A stretch of 64,000 bases of DNA from positions 248,001-312,000 of the forward strand of contig NZ_JAMJFL010000002.1 in NCBI RefSeq assembly GCF_023544665.1. The letters run 5' to 3'. The notes below the pieces were generated by a model. That model was not told where the DNA came from. It saw only the letters and a program-made list of their open reading frames with translations, and did not search any database. Numbering within the stretch: the first letter of the stretch is position 1; every line of letters begins with the position of its first letter. The stretch comes from Streptomyces sp. YS415 (GTDB lineage: Bacteria > Actinomycetota > Actinomycetes > Streptomycetales > Streptomycetaceae). Positions 28,330-37,122 of the stretch are shown piece by piece. The position numbers and the translations under genes were made by a program.

Positions 28330-29547
28330 GTGAGCGAGAGCAGTGCGGAGGCCGTCGTGGCCGTCGCCTCCGCCGGCGCCTGGCGCCGCGCGACGGGACT
28401 CGCGGGCGCCGCGATAGGCGTGGTCGCCGCGGGCGCCGCCGCCGGGGTCGCCATAGAGCGGCTCACCGTCGGCCGGGGGATGCGGCAGAAGGCCCGTCTC
28501 GCGCTCGACTCCGCGGGCCCTTACGGTGCGCTGCGCGGCATGCCCGGCAAGGCCGTCTCCGATGACGGCACCGAGTTGTACTACGAGGTCGACGACGTCG
28601 AGCCGGAGGGCGGCTCCGCCCCTCGCCGGCGCCGCCTCTTCGGACGCAAGGCCCCGGCTCCCGTCACGGTCGTCTTCAGCCACGGCTACTGCCTCAGCCA
28701 GGACTCCTGGCACTTCCAGCGGGCGGCGCTGCGCGGCGTCGTGCGGACCGTGCACTGGGACCAGCGCAGCCACGGCCGCTCCGCGCGGGGCGCCGCGCAG
28801 GTGCGGGACGGGGTGCCCGTCGACATCGAGCAGCTCGGCCGGGACCTGAAGGCCGTCATCGACGCGGCCGTGCCGGAGGGGCCGATGGTGCTCGTCGGGC
28901 ATTCCATGGGCGGGATGACCGTCATGGCGCTGGCCGACCAGTTCCCCGAGCTGATCCGGGAGCGGGTGGTCGCCGTCGCCCTGGTCGGTACGTCGTCGGG
29001 GCGGCTCGGCGAGGTCAACTTCGGGCTGCCCGTCGCGGGCGTCAACGCGGTGCGGCGCGTGCTCCCCGGTGTGCTGAAGGCGCTGGGGCAGCGGGCGGAG
29101 CTGGTGGAGAAGGGGCGCAGGGCCACCGCCGATCTGTTCGCCGGGATCATCAAGCGGTACTCGTTCGCCTCCCGGGACGTCGACCCGGCGGTGGCGCGGT
29201 TCGCCGAGCGGATGATCGAGGGCACGCCGATCGACGTGGTCGCCGAGTACTACCCGGCCTTCGCCGACCACGACAAGACCGCGGCGCTCGTCCACTTCGC
29301 GGACCTGCCGGTGCTGGTGCTGGCCGGGGTCAAGGACCTGGTCACGCCGAGCGAGCACAGCGAGGCCATCGCCGATCTGCTCCCCGACGCCGAACTGGTG
29401 CTCGTGCCGGACGCCGGGCACCTGGTGATGCTGGAACACCCGGAAGTGGTCACCGACCGCCTCGCCGACCTGCTCACCCGCGCGGGGGCGGTGCCCGCGG
29501 GCGCTACCGTGGGTGGCTATGGAAGCAGTACCGCACAACCAGGCTGA
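28330..29547 (+). CDS. Alpha/beta hydrolase with N-terminal membrane segment
   Basis: A 405-residue serine hydrolase of unknown substrate. The N-terminal 60 residues hold an Ala/Gly-rich hydrophobic segment that may anchor it. The fold from about 115 on has VVFSHGYCLSQDSWHFQ (oxyanion region) and the nucleophile elbow VLVGHSMGGMTVMAL. LVLAGVKDLVTPSEHSE supplies the acid and LVPDAGHLVMLEHPE the His. GTG start at 28330. It is part of the alr-hydrolase-tsaE operon, and its 3' end overlaps tsaE by 29 bp. Confidence 0.88.
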   Translation: MSESSAEAVVAVASAGAWRRATGLAGAAIGVVAAGAAAGVAIERLTVGRGMRQKARLALDSAGPYGALRGMPGKAVSDDGTELYYEVDDVEPEGGSAPRRRRLFGRKAPAPVTVVFSHGYCLSQDSWHFQRAALRGVVRTVHWDQRSHGRSARGAAQVRDGVPVDIEQLGRDLKAVIDAAVPEGPMVLVGHSMGGMTVMALADQFPELIRERVVAVALVGTSSGRLGEVNFGLPVAGVNAVRRVLPGVLKALGQRAELVEKGRRATADLFAGIIKRYSFASRDVDPAVARFAERMIEGTPIDVVAEYYPAFADHDKTAALVHFADLPVLVLAGVKDLVTPSEHSEAIADLLPDAELVLVPDAGHLVMLEHPEVVTDRLADLLTRAGAVPAGATVGGYGSSTAQPG

Positions 29548-30025
29548 GACCGAGCTGACGGTCACCTCTCCCGAGCAGATGCGGGAGCTCGGCCGCCGTC
29601 TCGCCAAGCTGCTGCGCGCCGGGGACCTCGTGATGCTCAGCGGGGAGCTCGGCGCGGGCAAGACGACCCTCACCCGGGGGCTCGGGGAAGGGCTCGGGGT
29701 CCGGGGCGCCGTCACCTCGCCGACGTTCGTGATCGCGCGCGTCCATCCGTCGCTCGGTGCCGGTCCGCCGCTCGTCCACGTCGACGCCTACCGCCTCGGC
29801 GGCGGGCTCGACGAGATGGAGGACCTCGACCTCGACGTCTCGCTGCCGGACTCCGTGATCGTCGTGGAGTGGGGCGAGGGCAAGGTCGAGGAGCTGACCG
29901 ACGACCGGCTCCAGATCGTCATCCACCGGGCCGTCGGCGACACGACCGACGAGGTGCGGCAGGTGACGGTGACCGGGCTCGGGGAGCGCTGGGCCGAGGC
30001 GGGTCTGCCGGCGCTGTCCGCCTGA
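29519..30025 (+). CDS. tsaE: tRNA threonylcarbamoyladenosine biosynthesis ATPase TsaE
   Basis: TsaE is the ATPase that resets the TsaB-TsaD complex during t6A37 synthesis in tRNA. The 168-residue product has the P-loop LSGELGAGKTTLTRGLGEGLG, GAVTSPTFVIARVHP, HVDAYRLGG and VIVVEWGEG. The ATG at 29519 is preferred; a GTG six bases upstream is possible. It overlaps the hydrolase gene. tsaB and tsaD lie 1 kb and 2 kb downstream but are separated by a small gene and a minus-strand gene. Confidence 0.93.
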   Translation: MEAVPHNQAETELTVTSPEQMRELGRRLAKLLRAGDLVMLSGELGAGKTTLTRGLGEGLGVRGAVTSPTFVIARVHPSLGAGPPLVHVDAYRLGGGLDEMEDLDLDVSLPDSVIVVEWGEGKVEELTDDRLQIVIHRAVGDTTDEVRQVTVTGLGERWAEAGLPALSA

Positions 30026-30129
30026 GCCCCGCCGGGGCCTCCGCGAACGAGGTCTCCATGAACATTCCGACAAGACGTCGGCAAGATATTGCGTTCGCCG
30101 TCCCGGGCGTGGTCACATGGTACCCAGCC

Positions 30130-30153
30130 CGTAGTTAGGTGTGCCTAACTACG
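30130..30153. promoter_or_regulatory. Perfect 10-bp inverted repeat upstream of a small gene, iron-box-like
   Basis: The arms CGTAGTTAGG and CCTAACTACG are separated by TGTG and end 27 bp before the ATG of the small gene. The TTAGG/CCTAA half-sites recall DmdR/IdeR iron boxes, but the centre does not fit that consensus well. It looks like an operator; no T-run follows, so a terminator is less likely. Confidence 0.5.
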
Positions 30154-30180
30154 TCTGCCCGCGGCTCCCAGGAGGCGTCC

Positions 30181-30339
30181 ATGTCGGTCACGGAACGGGA
30201 CGCGACGCAGCCGCGTCCGCTGCCCGGAGTGTCCATGCGCGACCTGCTGGCGGCATGCGCCGCGGCAACCGCCGTGTCCACCCCGCCCCGCGCCCCGGAA
30301 CCGAAGGCTCCGCAACAGCGGGAGCGCAAGGCGGCCTGA
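30181..30339 (+). CDS. Small conserved protein of unknown function
   Basis: A 52-residue product starting MSVTERDATQPRPLPGVSMR, with a short Ala-rich hydrophobic helix (DLLAACAAATAV) and a Pro/Lys-rich basic tail ending QQRERKAA. AGGAGG lies 5 bp before the ATG, which together with GC-biased codon use supports translation. It stands alone between tsaE and a convergent gene, directly behind a perfect palindrome. I do not know its function. It resembles small orphan proteins conserved among Streptomyces, an impression not checked by search. Confidence 0.65.
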   Translation: MSVTERDATQPRPLPGVSMRDLLAACAAATAVSTPPRAPEPKAPQQRERKAA

Positions 30340-30355
30340 GGGGCGGCGGCTCACG

Positions 30356-30907
30356 TCAGCGGATCACGACGACCTTCTGCCCGATCGTCGCGAAGTCCCA
30401 CATCGCGTCGCCGTCCGGCCGGGTCTCGCGGATGCCGCCCGTGCGCGCCGCCGTGGCCGCCTCGGCCGCCTCGTCCACCGCCGCGCTGAAGCCGATCGCC
30501 ACCCCGTTCACGCTGGTGAAGCGGACCACGTGCTCGACCGGGACGCCGTCCGTTCCGGTGATCGCGTTCGAGCGGGAGGTGACCCGGTAGACGCCCGGCG
30601 CCGGATCCACCGTGCCGGGGTCCACCACGAAGGTGCGCCTGACCTCGTCGTCCGCGCCGACCAGCCACACCCGGTCGTCGTCCACCGAGTACACCACCCG
30701 TTCACCCTTGCCGGACCCGGCGGGCAGCGCGGCCGGGTTCTGCTGGTCGCGGGGAGCCTTGGACGCCGCCGCCGCGGGGGTGCTGCCGCCGCCGGGGCGG
30801 CCCAGGTCGGCCGGGACGTTCGCCGAGGCCTGGTAGGCGAGGTAGCCGACGGTGACCAGGGCCGCCGTGGTGAGCCCGGCCACGAATCCGGAGCTGCTGC
30901 TTGCCAC
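30356..30907 (-). CDS. Membrane-anchored protein with a degenerate L,D-transpeptidase-like domain
   Basis: A 183-residue product from the GTG at 30907, which has GAGGTGG 7 bp upstream. One membrane span lies near the N-terminus (VAGLTTAALVTVGYLAYQ), then a Pro/Ala linker, then a beta-rich domain (about 68-183). The order of segments (VYSVDDDRVWLVG, PAPGVYRVTS, HVVRFTSVNG, GGIRETRPDGDAMWDF, GQKVVVIR) follows a YkuD fold. Where active enzymes have HGC it reads TGG, so catalysis is not expected. This reading is inference; a plain hypothetical protein is the conservative name. It is convergent with the small gene and divergent from tsaB. Confidence 0.65.
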   Translation of the reverse strand: MASSSSGFVAGLTTAALVTVGYLAYQASANVPADLGRPGGGSTPAAAASKAPRDQQNPAALPAGSGKGERVVYSVDDDRVWLVGADDEVRRTFVVDPGTVDPAPGVYRVTSRSNAITGTDGVPVEHVVRFTSVNGVAIGFSAAVDEAAEAATAARTGGIRETRPDGDAMWDFATIGQKVVVIR

Positions 30908-31015
30908 CGTCGCCCACCTCTTCGTCGTACGTCGTGCCTCCCGGCGACCGTAGCAGTCGGTGACCGCTCCTCCCGGGCGGCCGTGCGGCGGCGCGGGGAG
31001 CCGTAGGCTGTTTGC

Positions 31016-31672
31016 GTGCTCTTGCTCGCTCTGGATACCGCCACCCCCGCCGTCACCGTCGCGCTGCACGACGGTACGGACGTCATCGCCTCGTCGAGCC
31101 AGGTGGACGCCCGCCGGCACGGCGAGCTGCTGCTGCCGGCCGTCGACCGCGTGCTCGCCGAGGCGGGGCTGAAGCTCGACGCCGTCACCGGCGTCGTCGT
31201 AGGGACCGGGCCCGGCCCGTACACCGGGCTGCGGGTCGGTCTGATGACCGCCGACACCTTCGGGCTCGCGCTCGGCGTCCCCGTGCACGGCGTGTGCACC
31301 CTCGACGGCCTCGCCCACGCCGCCGACATCGCCGAGGGCCCCTTCGTGGTGGCCACCGACGCCCGGCGCAAGGAGGTCTACTGGGCCATGTACGCCGACT
31401 CCCGCACCCGCCTGACCGACCCGGCGGTCGACCGGCCCGCCGAGATCGCCGAGCGGGTCGCGGGCCTGCCCGCGGTCGGCGCCGGCGCGCTGCTGTACCC
31501 CGAGACCTTCCCCCGCGCCCACGAGCCCGAGCACGTGTCGGCGGCGGCCCTCGCCGCGCTGGCCGCCGAGCGGCTGGCGGCGGGCGAGGAACTCCCCGCG
31601 CCCAGACCGCTCTACCTGCGCAGGCCCGACGCCCAGGTCCCCAAGAACTACAAGGTGGTCACCCCCAAGTGA
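31016..31672 (+). CDS. tsaB: tRNA t6A biosynthesis protein TsaB
   Basis: TsaB is the non-catalytic partner of TsaD in the threonylcarbamoyl transfer complex. The 218-residue product has LLALDTATPAVTVAL, GVVVGTGPGPYTGLRVGLMTA and ATDARRKEVYWAMYAD, all typical. GTG start at 31016. Its stop overlaps the rimI start (GTGA). It forms the tsaB-rimI-tsaD operon with the next two genes. Confidence 0.96.
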   Translation: MLLLALDTATPAVTVALHDGTDVIASSSQVDARRHGELLLPAVDRVLAEAGLKLDAVTGVVVGTGPGPYTGLRVGLMTADTFGLALGVPVHGVCTLDGLAHAADIAEGPFVVATDARRKEVYWAMYADSRTRLTDPAVDRPAEIAERVAGLPAVGAGALLYPETFPRAHEPEHVSAAALAALAAERLAAGEELPAPRPLYLRRPDAQVPKNYKVVTPK

Positions 31673-32187
31673 CAGCGGTGCTGCGCGAGATGCGCTGGTG
31701 GGACATCGATCCGGTGCTGCAGCTGGAGAAGGACCTCTTCCCCGAGGACGCCTGGTCCCGCGGGATGTTCTGGTCCGAGCTGGCCCACGCACGCGGTGCC
31801 GGGGCGACCCGGCGGTATCTCGTGGCCGTCGCGGGCGAGCGGATCGTCGGCTATGCCGGCCTCTCCGCCTCCGGCGACCTCGCCGACATCCAGACCATCG
31901 CCGTCGCCCGCGACCACTGGGGCACCGGCCTCGGCGGGCGGCTGCTGACCGAGCTGCTGCGGGCGGCCACCGCCTTCGACTGCGCCGAAGTGATGCTGGA
32001 GTGCCGGATCGACAACGTCCGCGCCCAGAAGCTCTACGAGCGCTACGGCTTCGAGGCCATCGGGTTCCGGCGCGGCTACTACCAGCCGGGCAATGTGGAC
32101 GCCCTCGTGATGCGCCTGAACACCGACTCGACCGGCGGCTCCGCCGCGGGCCCCGCCTCAGAACAAGGAACAGAGATCCATGGCTGA
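31669..32187 (+). CDS. rimI: Ribosomal protein S18-alanine N-acetyltransferase
   Basis: This GNAT acetyltransferase modifies the N-terminal Ala of S18. The 172-residue product has the acetyl-CoA loop [39 protein letters not shown] and a C-terminal extension. The GTG start overlaps the tsaB stop by 4 bp, and its 3' end overlaps tsaD by 8 bp, showing tight coupling. The family also includes broader protein acetylases. Confidence 0.94.
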   Translation: MTAVLREMRWWDIDPVLQLEKDLFPEDAWSRGMFWSELAHARGAGATRRYLVAVAGERIVGYAGLSASGDLADIQTIAVARDHWGTGLGGRLLTELLRAATAFDCAEVMLECRIDNVRAQKLYERYGFEAIGFRRGYYQPGNVDALVMRLNTDSTGGSAAGPASEQGTEIHG

Positions 32188-33265
32188 CGAACCCCTGGTC
32201 CTGGGCATCGAGACCTCCTGCGACGAGACCGGCGTCGGCATCGTGCGCGGGACGACCCTGCTGGCCGACGCCATCGCGTCCAGCGTCGACGAGCACGCCC
32301 GCTTCGGCGGAGTGGTCCCGGAGGTCGCCTCCAGGGCGCATCTGGAGGCGATGGTGCCGACCATCGACCGGGCGCTGAAGGAGGCGGGGATCACCGCCCG
32401 CGACCTGGACGGGATCGCCGTGACCGCCGGTCCGGGTCTCGCCGGTGCCCTGCTCGTCGGCGTCTCGGCGGCGAAGGCGTACGCCTACGCCCTCGGCAAG
32501 CCGCTCTACGGCGTGAACCACCTCGCCTCGCACATCTGCGTGGACCAGCTGGAGCACGGCCCGCTGCCCGAGCCGACGATGGCGTTGCTGGTGTCCGGCG
32601 GGCACTCCTCCCTGCTGCTGTCCGGTGACATCACCTCCGACGTCCGGCCGATGGGCGCCACCATCGACGACGCGGCCGGCGAGGCCTTCGACAAGATCGC
32701 CCGGGTGCTCAACCTGGGCTTCCCCGGCGGCCCCGTCATCGACCGGTACGCGCGCGAGGGCGACCCGAACTCCATCGCCTTCCCGCGCGGGCTGACCGGA
32801 CCCCGCGATCCGGCGTACGACTTCTCCTTCTCCGGGCTGAAGACGGCCGTGGCCCGCTGGATCGAGGCCAAGCGGGCCGCGGGGGAGGAGGTGCCGGTAC
32901 GGGACGTGGCGGCCTCCTTCCAGGAGGCGGTCGTGGACGTGCTGACCCGCAAGGCCGTGCGGGCCTGCAAGGACCAGGGCGTCGACCACCTGATGATCGG
33001 CGGCGGCGTCGCCGCCAACTCCCGGCTGCGGGCACTGGCCCAGGAGCGCTGCGAGGCGGCCGGGATCCGGCTGCGGGTGCCGCGCCCGAAGCTGTGCACG
33101 GACAACGGCGCCATGGTCGCCGCGCTCGGCGCGGAGATGGTCGCGCGGAACCGGCCGGCCTCCGGCTGGGACCTGTCCGCCGACTCCTCGCTGCCGGTGA
33201 CCGACCCGCACGTACCGGCACACGACCATGTGCACGAGGTCGCCAAGGAGAACCTCTACTCGTGA
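32180..33265 (+). CDS. tsaD: tRNA N6-adenosine threonylcarbamoyltransferase
   Basis: TsaD (Gcp/YgjD) transfers threonylcarbamoyl to A37 of ANN-decoding tRNAs. The 361-residue protein has [14 protein letters not shown], the metal-binding HLASH (H114, H118), [12 protein letters not shown], and the C-terminal [19 protein letters not shown] with the third metal Asp. The start is ATG 32180, inside the end of rimI. Its own stop overlaps the next gene by 4 bp. Confidence 0.97.
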   Translation: MADEPLVLGIETSCDETGVGIVRGTTLLADAIASSVDEHARFGGVVPEVASRAHLEAMVPTIDRALKEAGITARDLDGIAVTAGPGLAGALLVGVSAAKAYAYALGKPLYGVNHLASHICVDQLEHGPLPEPTMALLVSGGHSSLLLSGDITSDVRPMGATIDDAAGEAFDKIARVLNLGFPGGPVIDRYAREGDPNSIAFPRGLTGPRDPAYDFSFSGLKTAVARWIEAKRAAGEEVPVRDVAASFQEAVVDVLTRKAVRACKDQGVDHLMIGGGVAANSRLRALAQERCEAAGIRLRVPRPKLCTDNGAMVAALGAEMVARNRPASGWDLSADSSLPVTDPHVPAHDHVHEVAKENLYS

Positions 33266-33519
33266 CGGTCGCGCTGATGTGGGAGGCGCGGGCGGCCGAG
33301 GGCCGGGGCGAGGAGCTGCTGGCCTGGGTCGCCCGGCAGCGGCTCGCCGAGCCGCCCCTGCGCCGGGAGACCTTCCGGGCCCCGGCGGACCGGGTGCTCG
33401 TCATCACCTGGTGGGACGGCGACTACGACGCCGTCGTGCCGGAACTGCCCGAGCCGGACGGCGAGCTGGTCACCCGGGCAGTGCACCGGTGGCGGTTCGA
33501 GTCGGTGGACCAGGGCTGA
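33262..33519 (+). CDS. Small conserved protein coupled to tsaD
   Basis: An 85-residue product from GTG 33262, overlapping the tsaD stop (GTGA) and therefore translationally coupled. It is a compact alpha/beta-looking protein ([20 protein letters not shown], then [20 protein letters not shown]) of the size of a monooxygenase-like ferredoxin fold. I cannot name a function. Its position at the end of tsaB-rimI-tsaD suggests it is expressed with t6A genes but does not prove a link. Confidence 0.75.
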   Translation: MTVALMWEARAAEGRGEELLAWVARQRLAEPPLRRETFRAPADRVLVITWWDGDYDAVVPELPEPDGELVTRAVHRWRFESVDQG

Positions 33520-33543
33520 CCGGCAGGCGCCGGGGCCTGCCGG
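33520..33543. terminator. Hairpin between convergent tsaD operon and GH3 gene
   Basis: A 9-bp perfect stem (CCGGCAGGC with GCCTGCCGG) with a 6-nt loop immediately follows the upstream stop codon. No T-run is present, as is common in Streptomyces. Confidence 0.6.
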
Positions 33544-33555
33544 CTGCGATCAGGC

Positions 33556-35850
33556 TCAGGACACCACCGTCTCGCACACCAGCCGCCGGTCCGGGCCGAG
33601 CGTCCGCGGCGGGCCGGTGAGGGTCAGGCGGGCGGTGTGCCGGATCTCCGCGCTGGACGTGCCCAGCCGCAGTTCCAGCAGCCCGGGTTCGACCACCCTC
33701 TCGTGCGAGCGGTCCGTGAAGGCCGACAGGTCCGCGTGGAAGCGGAAGGTCACCTGCCGGGCCTCGCCGGGGTCCAGCTCCAGCCGCTGGTAGCCGATCA
33801 GCCGGACGTCCGGACGGGTCACCGAGGCCACCGGGTCGTGCAGGTACAGCTGCACGACCTCCGCGCCCGCCCGGTCACCGGTGTTGCGGACGGTCACGCT
33901 CATCTCGTACGAGCCGTCCGTGCCGATCTCCGTGTCCGCCGCGTCGGACTCCCAGGCGAAGCGGGTGTACGAGCGTCCGTGGCCGAAGGCGTACAGCGGG
34001 GTCGGGTCCAGGTTGCTTACCTCGCCCGCGAGGCCCAGCGGCGGCTGGAGATACGTCCACGGCTGTCCGCCCGGCGCCCGGGGGACGCTCACCGGGAGGC
34101 GTCCGGAGGGGTTCACCCGGCCCGAGAGCACTCCGGCGACCGCCGGGCCGCCCTCCTCGCCGGGGAAGAAGGCCTGGACGACCGCGCCCAGGCGGCCGTG
34201 CCAGCGGCCGAGCGCGTAGGGGCGGCCGGTGAGCAGGACGAGCACCACCGGGACGCCCGTCGCCACCAGCGCGTCCAGCAACCCGCCCTGCACCCCCGGC
34301 AGCCGCAGGTCGCTCACGTCGCAGCCCTCGCCGGAGGTACCGCGGCCGAACAGGCCCGCCCGGTCGCCCAGCACGGCGAGGCACACATCCGCCTCGGACG
34401 CCCGCGCGACCGCCTCCTCGAAGCCCGCGGGGTCCGGGTCGGAGACCCCGCAGCCCTCGGCGAACGTCACCTTCGCGTCCGGGAGTTCGGTGCGCAGCGC
34501 CTCCAGGACGGACGGGATGTCGATGCCCATCGGGACGTCCGGGTGGTGGGTGAGGACGTGGGACGGGAAGGAGTAGCAGCCCAGCATCGCCAGGGCGTCC
34601 GCGGCGCGGGGCCCCACGACCGCGATCCGGGTGTCCGGGGCCAGCGGCAGCAGCCCGTCCGGGTTGTCCAGCAGCACCACCGACTCCTCGGCCAGCCGCC
34701 GGGCCAGGGCGCGGTTGGCGGTGGAGTCGAGGTCGATGCGCTCGGCCGGTTCGGGGTCCCAGCCCTCGTCCAGCAGGCCCAGTTCGCACTTCTGGAGCAG
34801 GACGCGGCGGGCCGCCAGGTCCACCAGCTCCTCGGGGATCTCGCCCGCGCGGACGGCGTCCAGGAGCGGTGTGCCGTAGCACTTCAGGCTCGGCAGCTCC
34901 ACGTCGATCCCGGCGCGCAGGGCCGCGTGCGCCGCCTCGGCGTCGGTGCCCGCCACGCGGTGCAGGGACTGCAGGAAGCCGATGCCGAAGTAGTCGGCGA
35001 CGACCGTCCCGGTGAACCCCCACTGATCGCGGAGCAGTTCGGTGAGCAGACCGGGGTCCGCCGAGGCGGGGACGCCGTCGGTCTCGGTGTACGCGGCCAT
35101 CACACTGCGCGCCCCGCCCTCGCGCAGCGCCATCTCGAACGGCGGCAGCGTCACGTCGGCGAACTCGCGCACCCCCGCCCGCACGGGCGCGAGATTGCGG
35201 GCGCCCACCGAGGAGGCGTACCCGGCGAAGTGCTTGAGCGTGGCGATCACCCCGGCGGACTCCAGGCCCCGCACATAGGCGGCGCCGATGGTGCCGGTCA
35301 GATACGGGTCCTCGCCGATCGTCTCCTCGACCCGTCCCCAGCGCGGGTCGCGGACGACGTCCAGGACGGGCGCCAGGCCCTGGTGGACGCCGACCGAGCG
35401 CAGGTCCTCGCCGATCCGGCGGGCCATTTCCTCGACCAGCGGGGCGTCGAAGCTCGCCCCCCAGGCCAGCGGCACCGGATAGGCGGTGGCCCGCCAGGTG
35501 GTGAACCCGGCCAGGCACTCCTCGTGGGCGACGGCGGGGATGCCGAAGCGTCCGGCGTCCGCGATCCGGCGCTGGGCGCGGGCCAGCGCCTGTGCGCCGA
35601 GCACCGGGTCCACGGGGGCGGTGCCGAAGGAGCGGGTGAGCTGGCCGAGGCCGTGGGTGATCAGCTCGTCCCAGTCGTACTCGGCCGTCATCTCGCGTTG
35701 CAGCGGGGCGACTCCGTCGCCGTCCGTGGCGGCGCCCACCCACACGCCGTAGAGCTGGGCGGTCTTCTCCTGCAGAGTCATCCGGGAGAGCAGGTCGTCG
35801 ACGCGGGCGGAGGCGGGCAGGGCGGGGTCGCGCCAGGGGGCGGTCGTCAT
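33556..35850 (-). CDS. Glycoside hydrolase family 3 (beta-glucosidase / beta-xylosidase)
   Basis: A 764-residue cytoplasmic GH3 enzyme; no signal peptide is seen. The N-terminal TIM barrel has KHFAGYASSVGARNLAPV and the nucleophile Asp region TVVADYFGIGFLQ. The C-terminal part has an alpha/beta sandwich (VAVVGPRAADALAMLGCYSFP) and a fibronectin-III-like domain (TVRNTGDRAGAEVVQLYLHDP). Substrate cannot be fixed by eye. The adjacent LacI regulator and xylanase, and the shared CGAA-N3-TTCG box in its promoter, favour hydrolysis of xylo-oligosaccharides taken up by the cell. Confidence 0.9.
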   Translation of the reverse strand: MTTAPWRDPALPASARVDDLLSRMTLQEKTAQLYGVWVGAATDGDGVAPLQREMTAEYDWDELITHGLGQLTRSFGTAPVDPVLGAQALARAQRRIADAGRFGIPAVAHEECLAGFTTWRATAYPVPLAWGASFDAPLVEEMARRIGEDLRSVGVHQGLAPVLDVVRDPRWGRVEETIGEDPYLTGTIGAAYVRGLESAGVIATLKHFAGYASSVGARNLAPVRAGVREFADVTLPPFEMALREGGARSVMAAYTETDGVPASADPGLLTELLRDQWGFTGTVVADYFGIGFLQSLHRVAGTDAEAAHAALRAGIDVELPSLKCYGTPLLDAVRAGEIPEELVDLAARRVLLQKCELGLLDEGWDPEPAERIDLDSTANRALARRLAEESVVLLDNPDGLLPLAPDTRIAVVGPRAADALAMLGCYSFPSHVLTHHPDVPMGIDIPSVLEALRTELPDAKVTFAEGCGVSDPDPAGFEEAVARASEADVCLAVLGDRAGLFGRGTSGEGCDVSDLRLPGVQGGLLDALVATGVPVVLVLLTGRPYALGRWHGRLGAVVQAFFPGEEGGPAVAGVLSGRVNPSGRLPVSVPRAPGGQPWTYLQPPLGLAGEVSNLDPTPLYAFGHGRSYTRFAWESDAADTEIGTDGSYEMSVTVRNTGDRAGAEVVQLYLHDPVASVTRPDVRLIGYQRLELDPGEARQVTFRFHADLSAFTDRSHERVVEPGLLELRLGTSSAEIRHTARLTLTGPPRTLGPDRRLVCETVVS

Positions 35851-35878
35851 GGAACTCCTGTCGGGCGGATGCCTCTCA

Positions 35879-35910
35879 CGAATGTTTCGTTGTTCACCTC
35901 GAATGTTCCG
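35879..35910. promoter_or_regulatory. Operator-like boxes in the GH3/LacI divergent promoter
   Basis: CGAATGTTTCG (35879-35889, extended to ACGAA-TGT-TTCGT) is a perfect inverted repeat. CGAATGTTCCG (35900-35910) is an imperfect second copy. They sit between the GH3 start and the LacI gene. The CGAA-N3-TTCG form recurs in front of the xylanase, so the LacI protein is the likely binder. Confidence 0.65.
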
Positions 35911-35970
35911 GGAACCTAGGGGCGGTGGGAAGGGTTCGTCAAGAGGGGGCGCAGGGATACGATCGCCGCC

Positions 35971-37035
35971 ATGACACCCTCCGAGCCCGCTGAAACCCGG
36001 ACGACAACCCGCGCGTCAGGTCGCCCCGCGCAGACCGCGACGCTCGCCGAGATCGCCCGGGAGGCCGGCGTCTCGGCGCCGACTGTTTCGAAGGTCCTCA
36101 ACGGCAGAGCCGATGTCGCCCCCGCCACCCGCAGCCGGGTCGAGGAACTGCTGCGCGCCCACGGCTACCGGCGCCGGCGCGCCGAGGCCAGCCGCTCGCC
36201 CCTGATCGACCTGGTCTTCCACGAGCTGGAGAGCGCGTGGGCGATGGAGGTCATCCGGGGAGTGGAGAACGTCGCCCGGGACGCCGGGCTGAGCGTGGTG
36301 CTCAGCGAGAGCGCGGGACGGCTCACGCCCGGGCGGACCTGGGCCGACCAGGTCGCCGCCCGGCGTCCGCACGGGGTGATCCTGGTGCTGTCCGGCCTCG
36401 ACGAGTCCCAGCGCGCGCTGCTCATGAGCCGCTCCATCCCGTTCGTGGTGATGGACCCGGCCGGCGACCCGGGCGCCGACGTGCCGTCCATCGGCGCCAC
36501 CAACTGGCAGGGCGGCCTCGCCGCCACCCGGCATCTGGTCGAGCTCGGGCACACCCGGATCGGCGCCATCACCGGCCCCTCGCGGATGATGTGCAGCCGC
36601 GCCCGGATCGACGGCTACCGGGCCGCCCTGGAGACGGCCGGGCTGCCGGTCGACCCGGCGCTGATCCGGCCCGGCGACTTCCACCACGAGACCGGCTACC
36701 GCGAGGGCCTGAAGCTGCTGCGCGACCCGGACCGGCCGACCGCGGTCTTCGCCGGCAACGACCTCCAGGCGCTCGGCCTGTACGAGGCCGCGCGCGAACT
36801 GGGGCTGCGCATCCCGGAGGACCTGAGTGTGGTGGGCTTCGACGATCTGCCCATCGCGCGCTGGGTCGGGCCGCCGCTGACGACCGTACGGCAGCCGCTG
36901 ACCGAGATGGCCGAGGCGGCGGCCCGGCTGGTGCTGGACCTGGCCAAGGAGGACGGCGATCCGGCGGCGACCCGGGTGGAGCTGGCCACGAGCCTGGTGG
37001 TGCGCAGCAGTACGGGAGCGCCGCCCGCCGTTTAG
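35971..37035 (+). CDS. LacI family transcriptional regulator
   Basis: A 354-residue repressor-type protein. The N-terminal helix-turn-helix is ATLAEIAREAGVSAPTVSKVLNGR with the hinge VEELLRAHGYRRR. The periplasmic-binding-like sugar domain (about 75-345) has GVILVLSGLDESQRALL, HLVELGHTRIGAITGP and VVGFDDLPIARWVGPPLTTVRQP. It lies between and divergent from the GH3 gene and 87 bp before the xylanase gene. By family habit a xylo-oligosaccharide would release it from the CGAA-N3-TTCG boxes. Confidence 0.92.
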   Translation: MTPSEPAETRTTTRASGRPAQTATLAEIAREAGVSAPTVSKVLNGRADVAPATRSRVEELLRAHGYRRRRAEASRSPLIDLVFHELESAWAMEVIRGVENVARDAGLSVVLSESAGRLTPGRTWADQVAARRPHGVILVLSGLDESQRALLMSRSIPFVVMDPAGDPGADVPSIGATNWQGGLAATRHLVELGHTRIGAITGPSRMMCSRARIDGYRAALETAGLPVDPALIRPGDFHHETGYREGLKLLRDPDRPTAVFAGNDLQALGLYEAARELGLRIPEDLSVVGFDDLPIARWVGPPLTTVRQPLTEMAEAAARLVLDLAKEDGDPAATRVELATSLVVRSSTGAPPAV

Positions 37036-37098
37036 CGGGGACGTATTGACGGGTGTGCCGTCCGCCTCCACACTGCCCGAAGCCAGTCGGTTGTACGA

Positions 37099-37111
37099 CC
37101 GAAACTTTCGG
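37099..37111. promoter_or_regulatory. Operator-like palindrome before the xylanase gene
   Basis: CCGAAACTTTCGG is a 5-bp inverted repeat around ACT, ending 11 bp before the ATG and overlapping the CGGAGG ribosome-binding site. Palindromes of this CGAAACTTTCG form are known upstream of Streptomyces xylanase genes. Binding here would block transcription and translation initiation. Confidence 0.75.
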
Positions 37112-37122
37112 AGGCACCCGCA

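Noticed and set aside
30058..30138. 26-codon ATG frame between tsaE and the palindrome
   Set aside because: Very short, with a weak GAGG signal and no conserved features. More likely a promoter region.
30356..33235. 959-codon minus-strand frame
   Set aside because: Only its last 183 codons (30356-30907) are a real gene. The rest is antisense to tsaB-rimI-tsaD.
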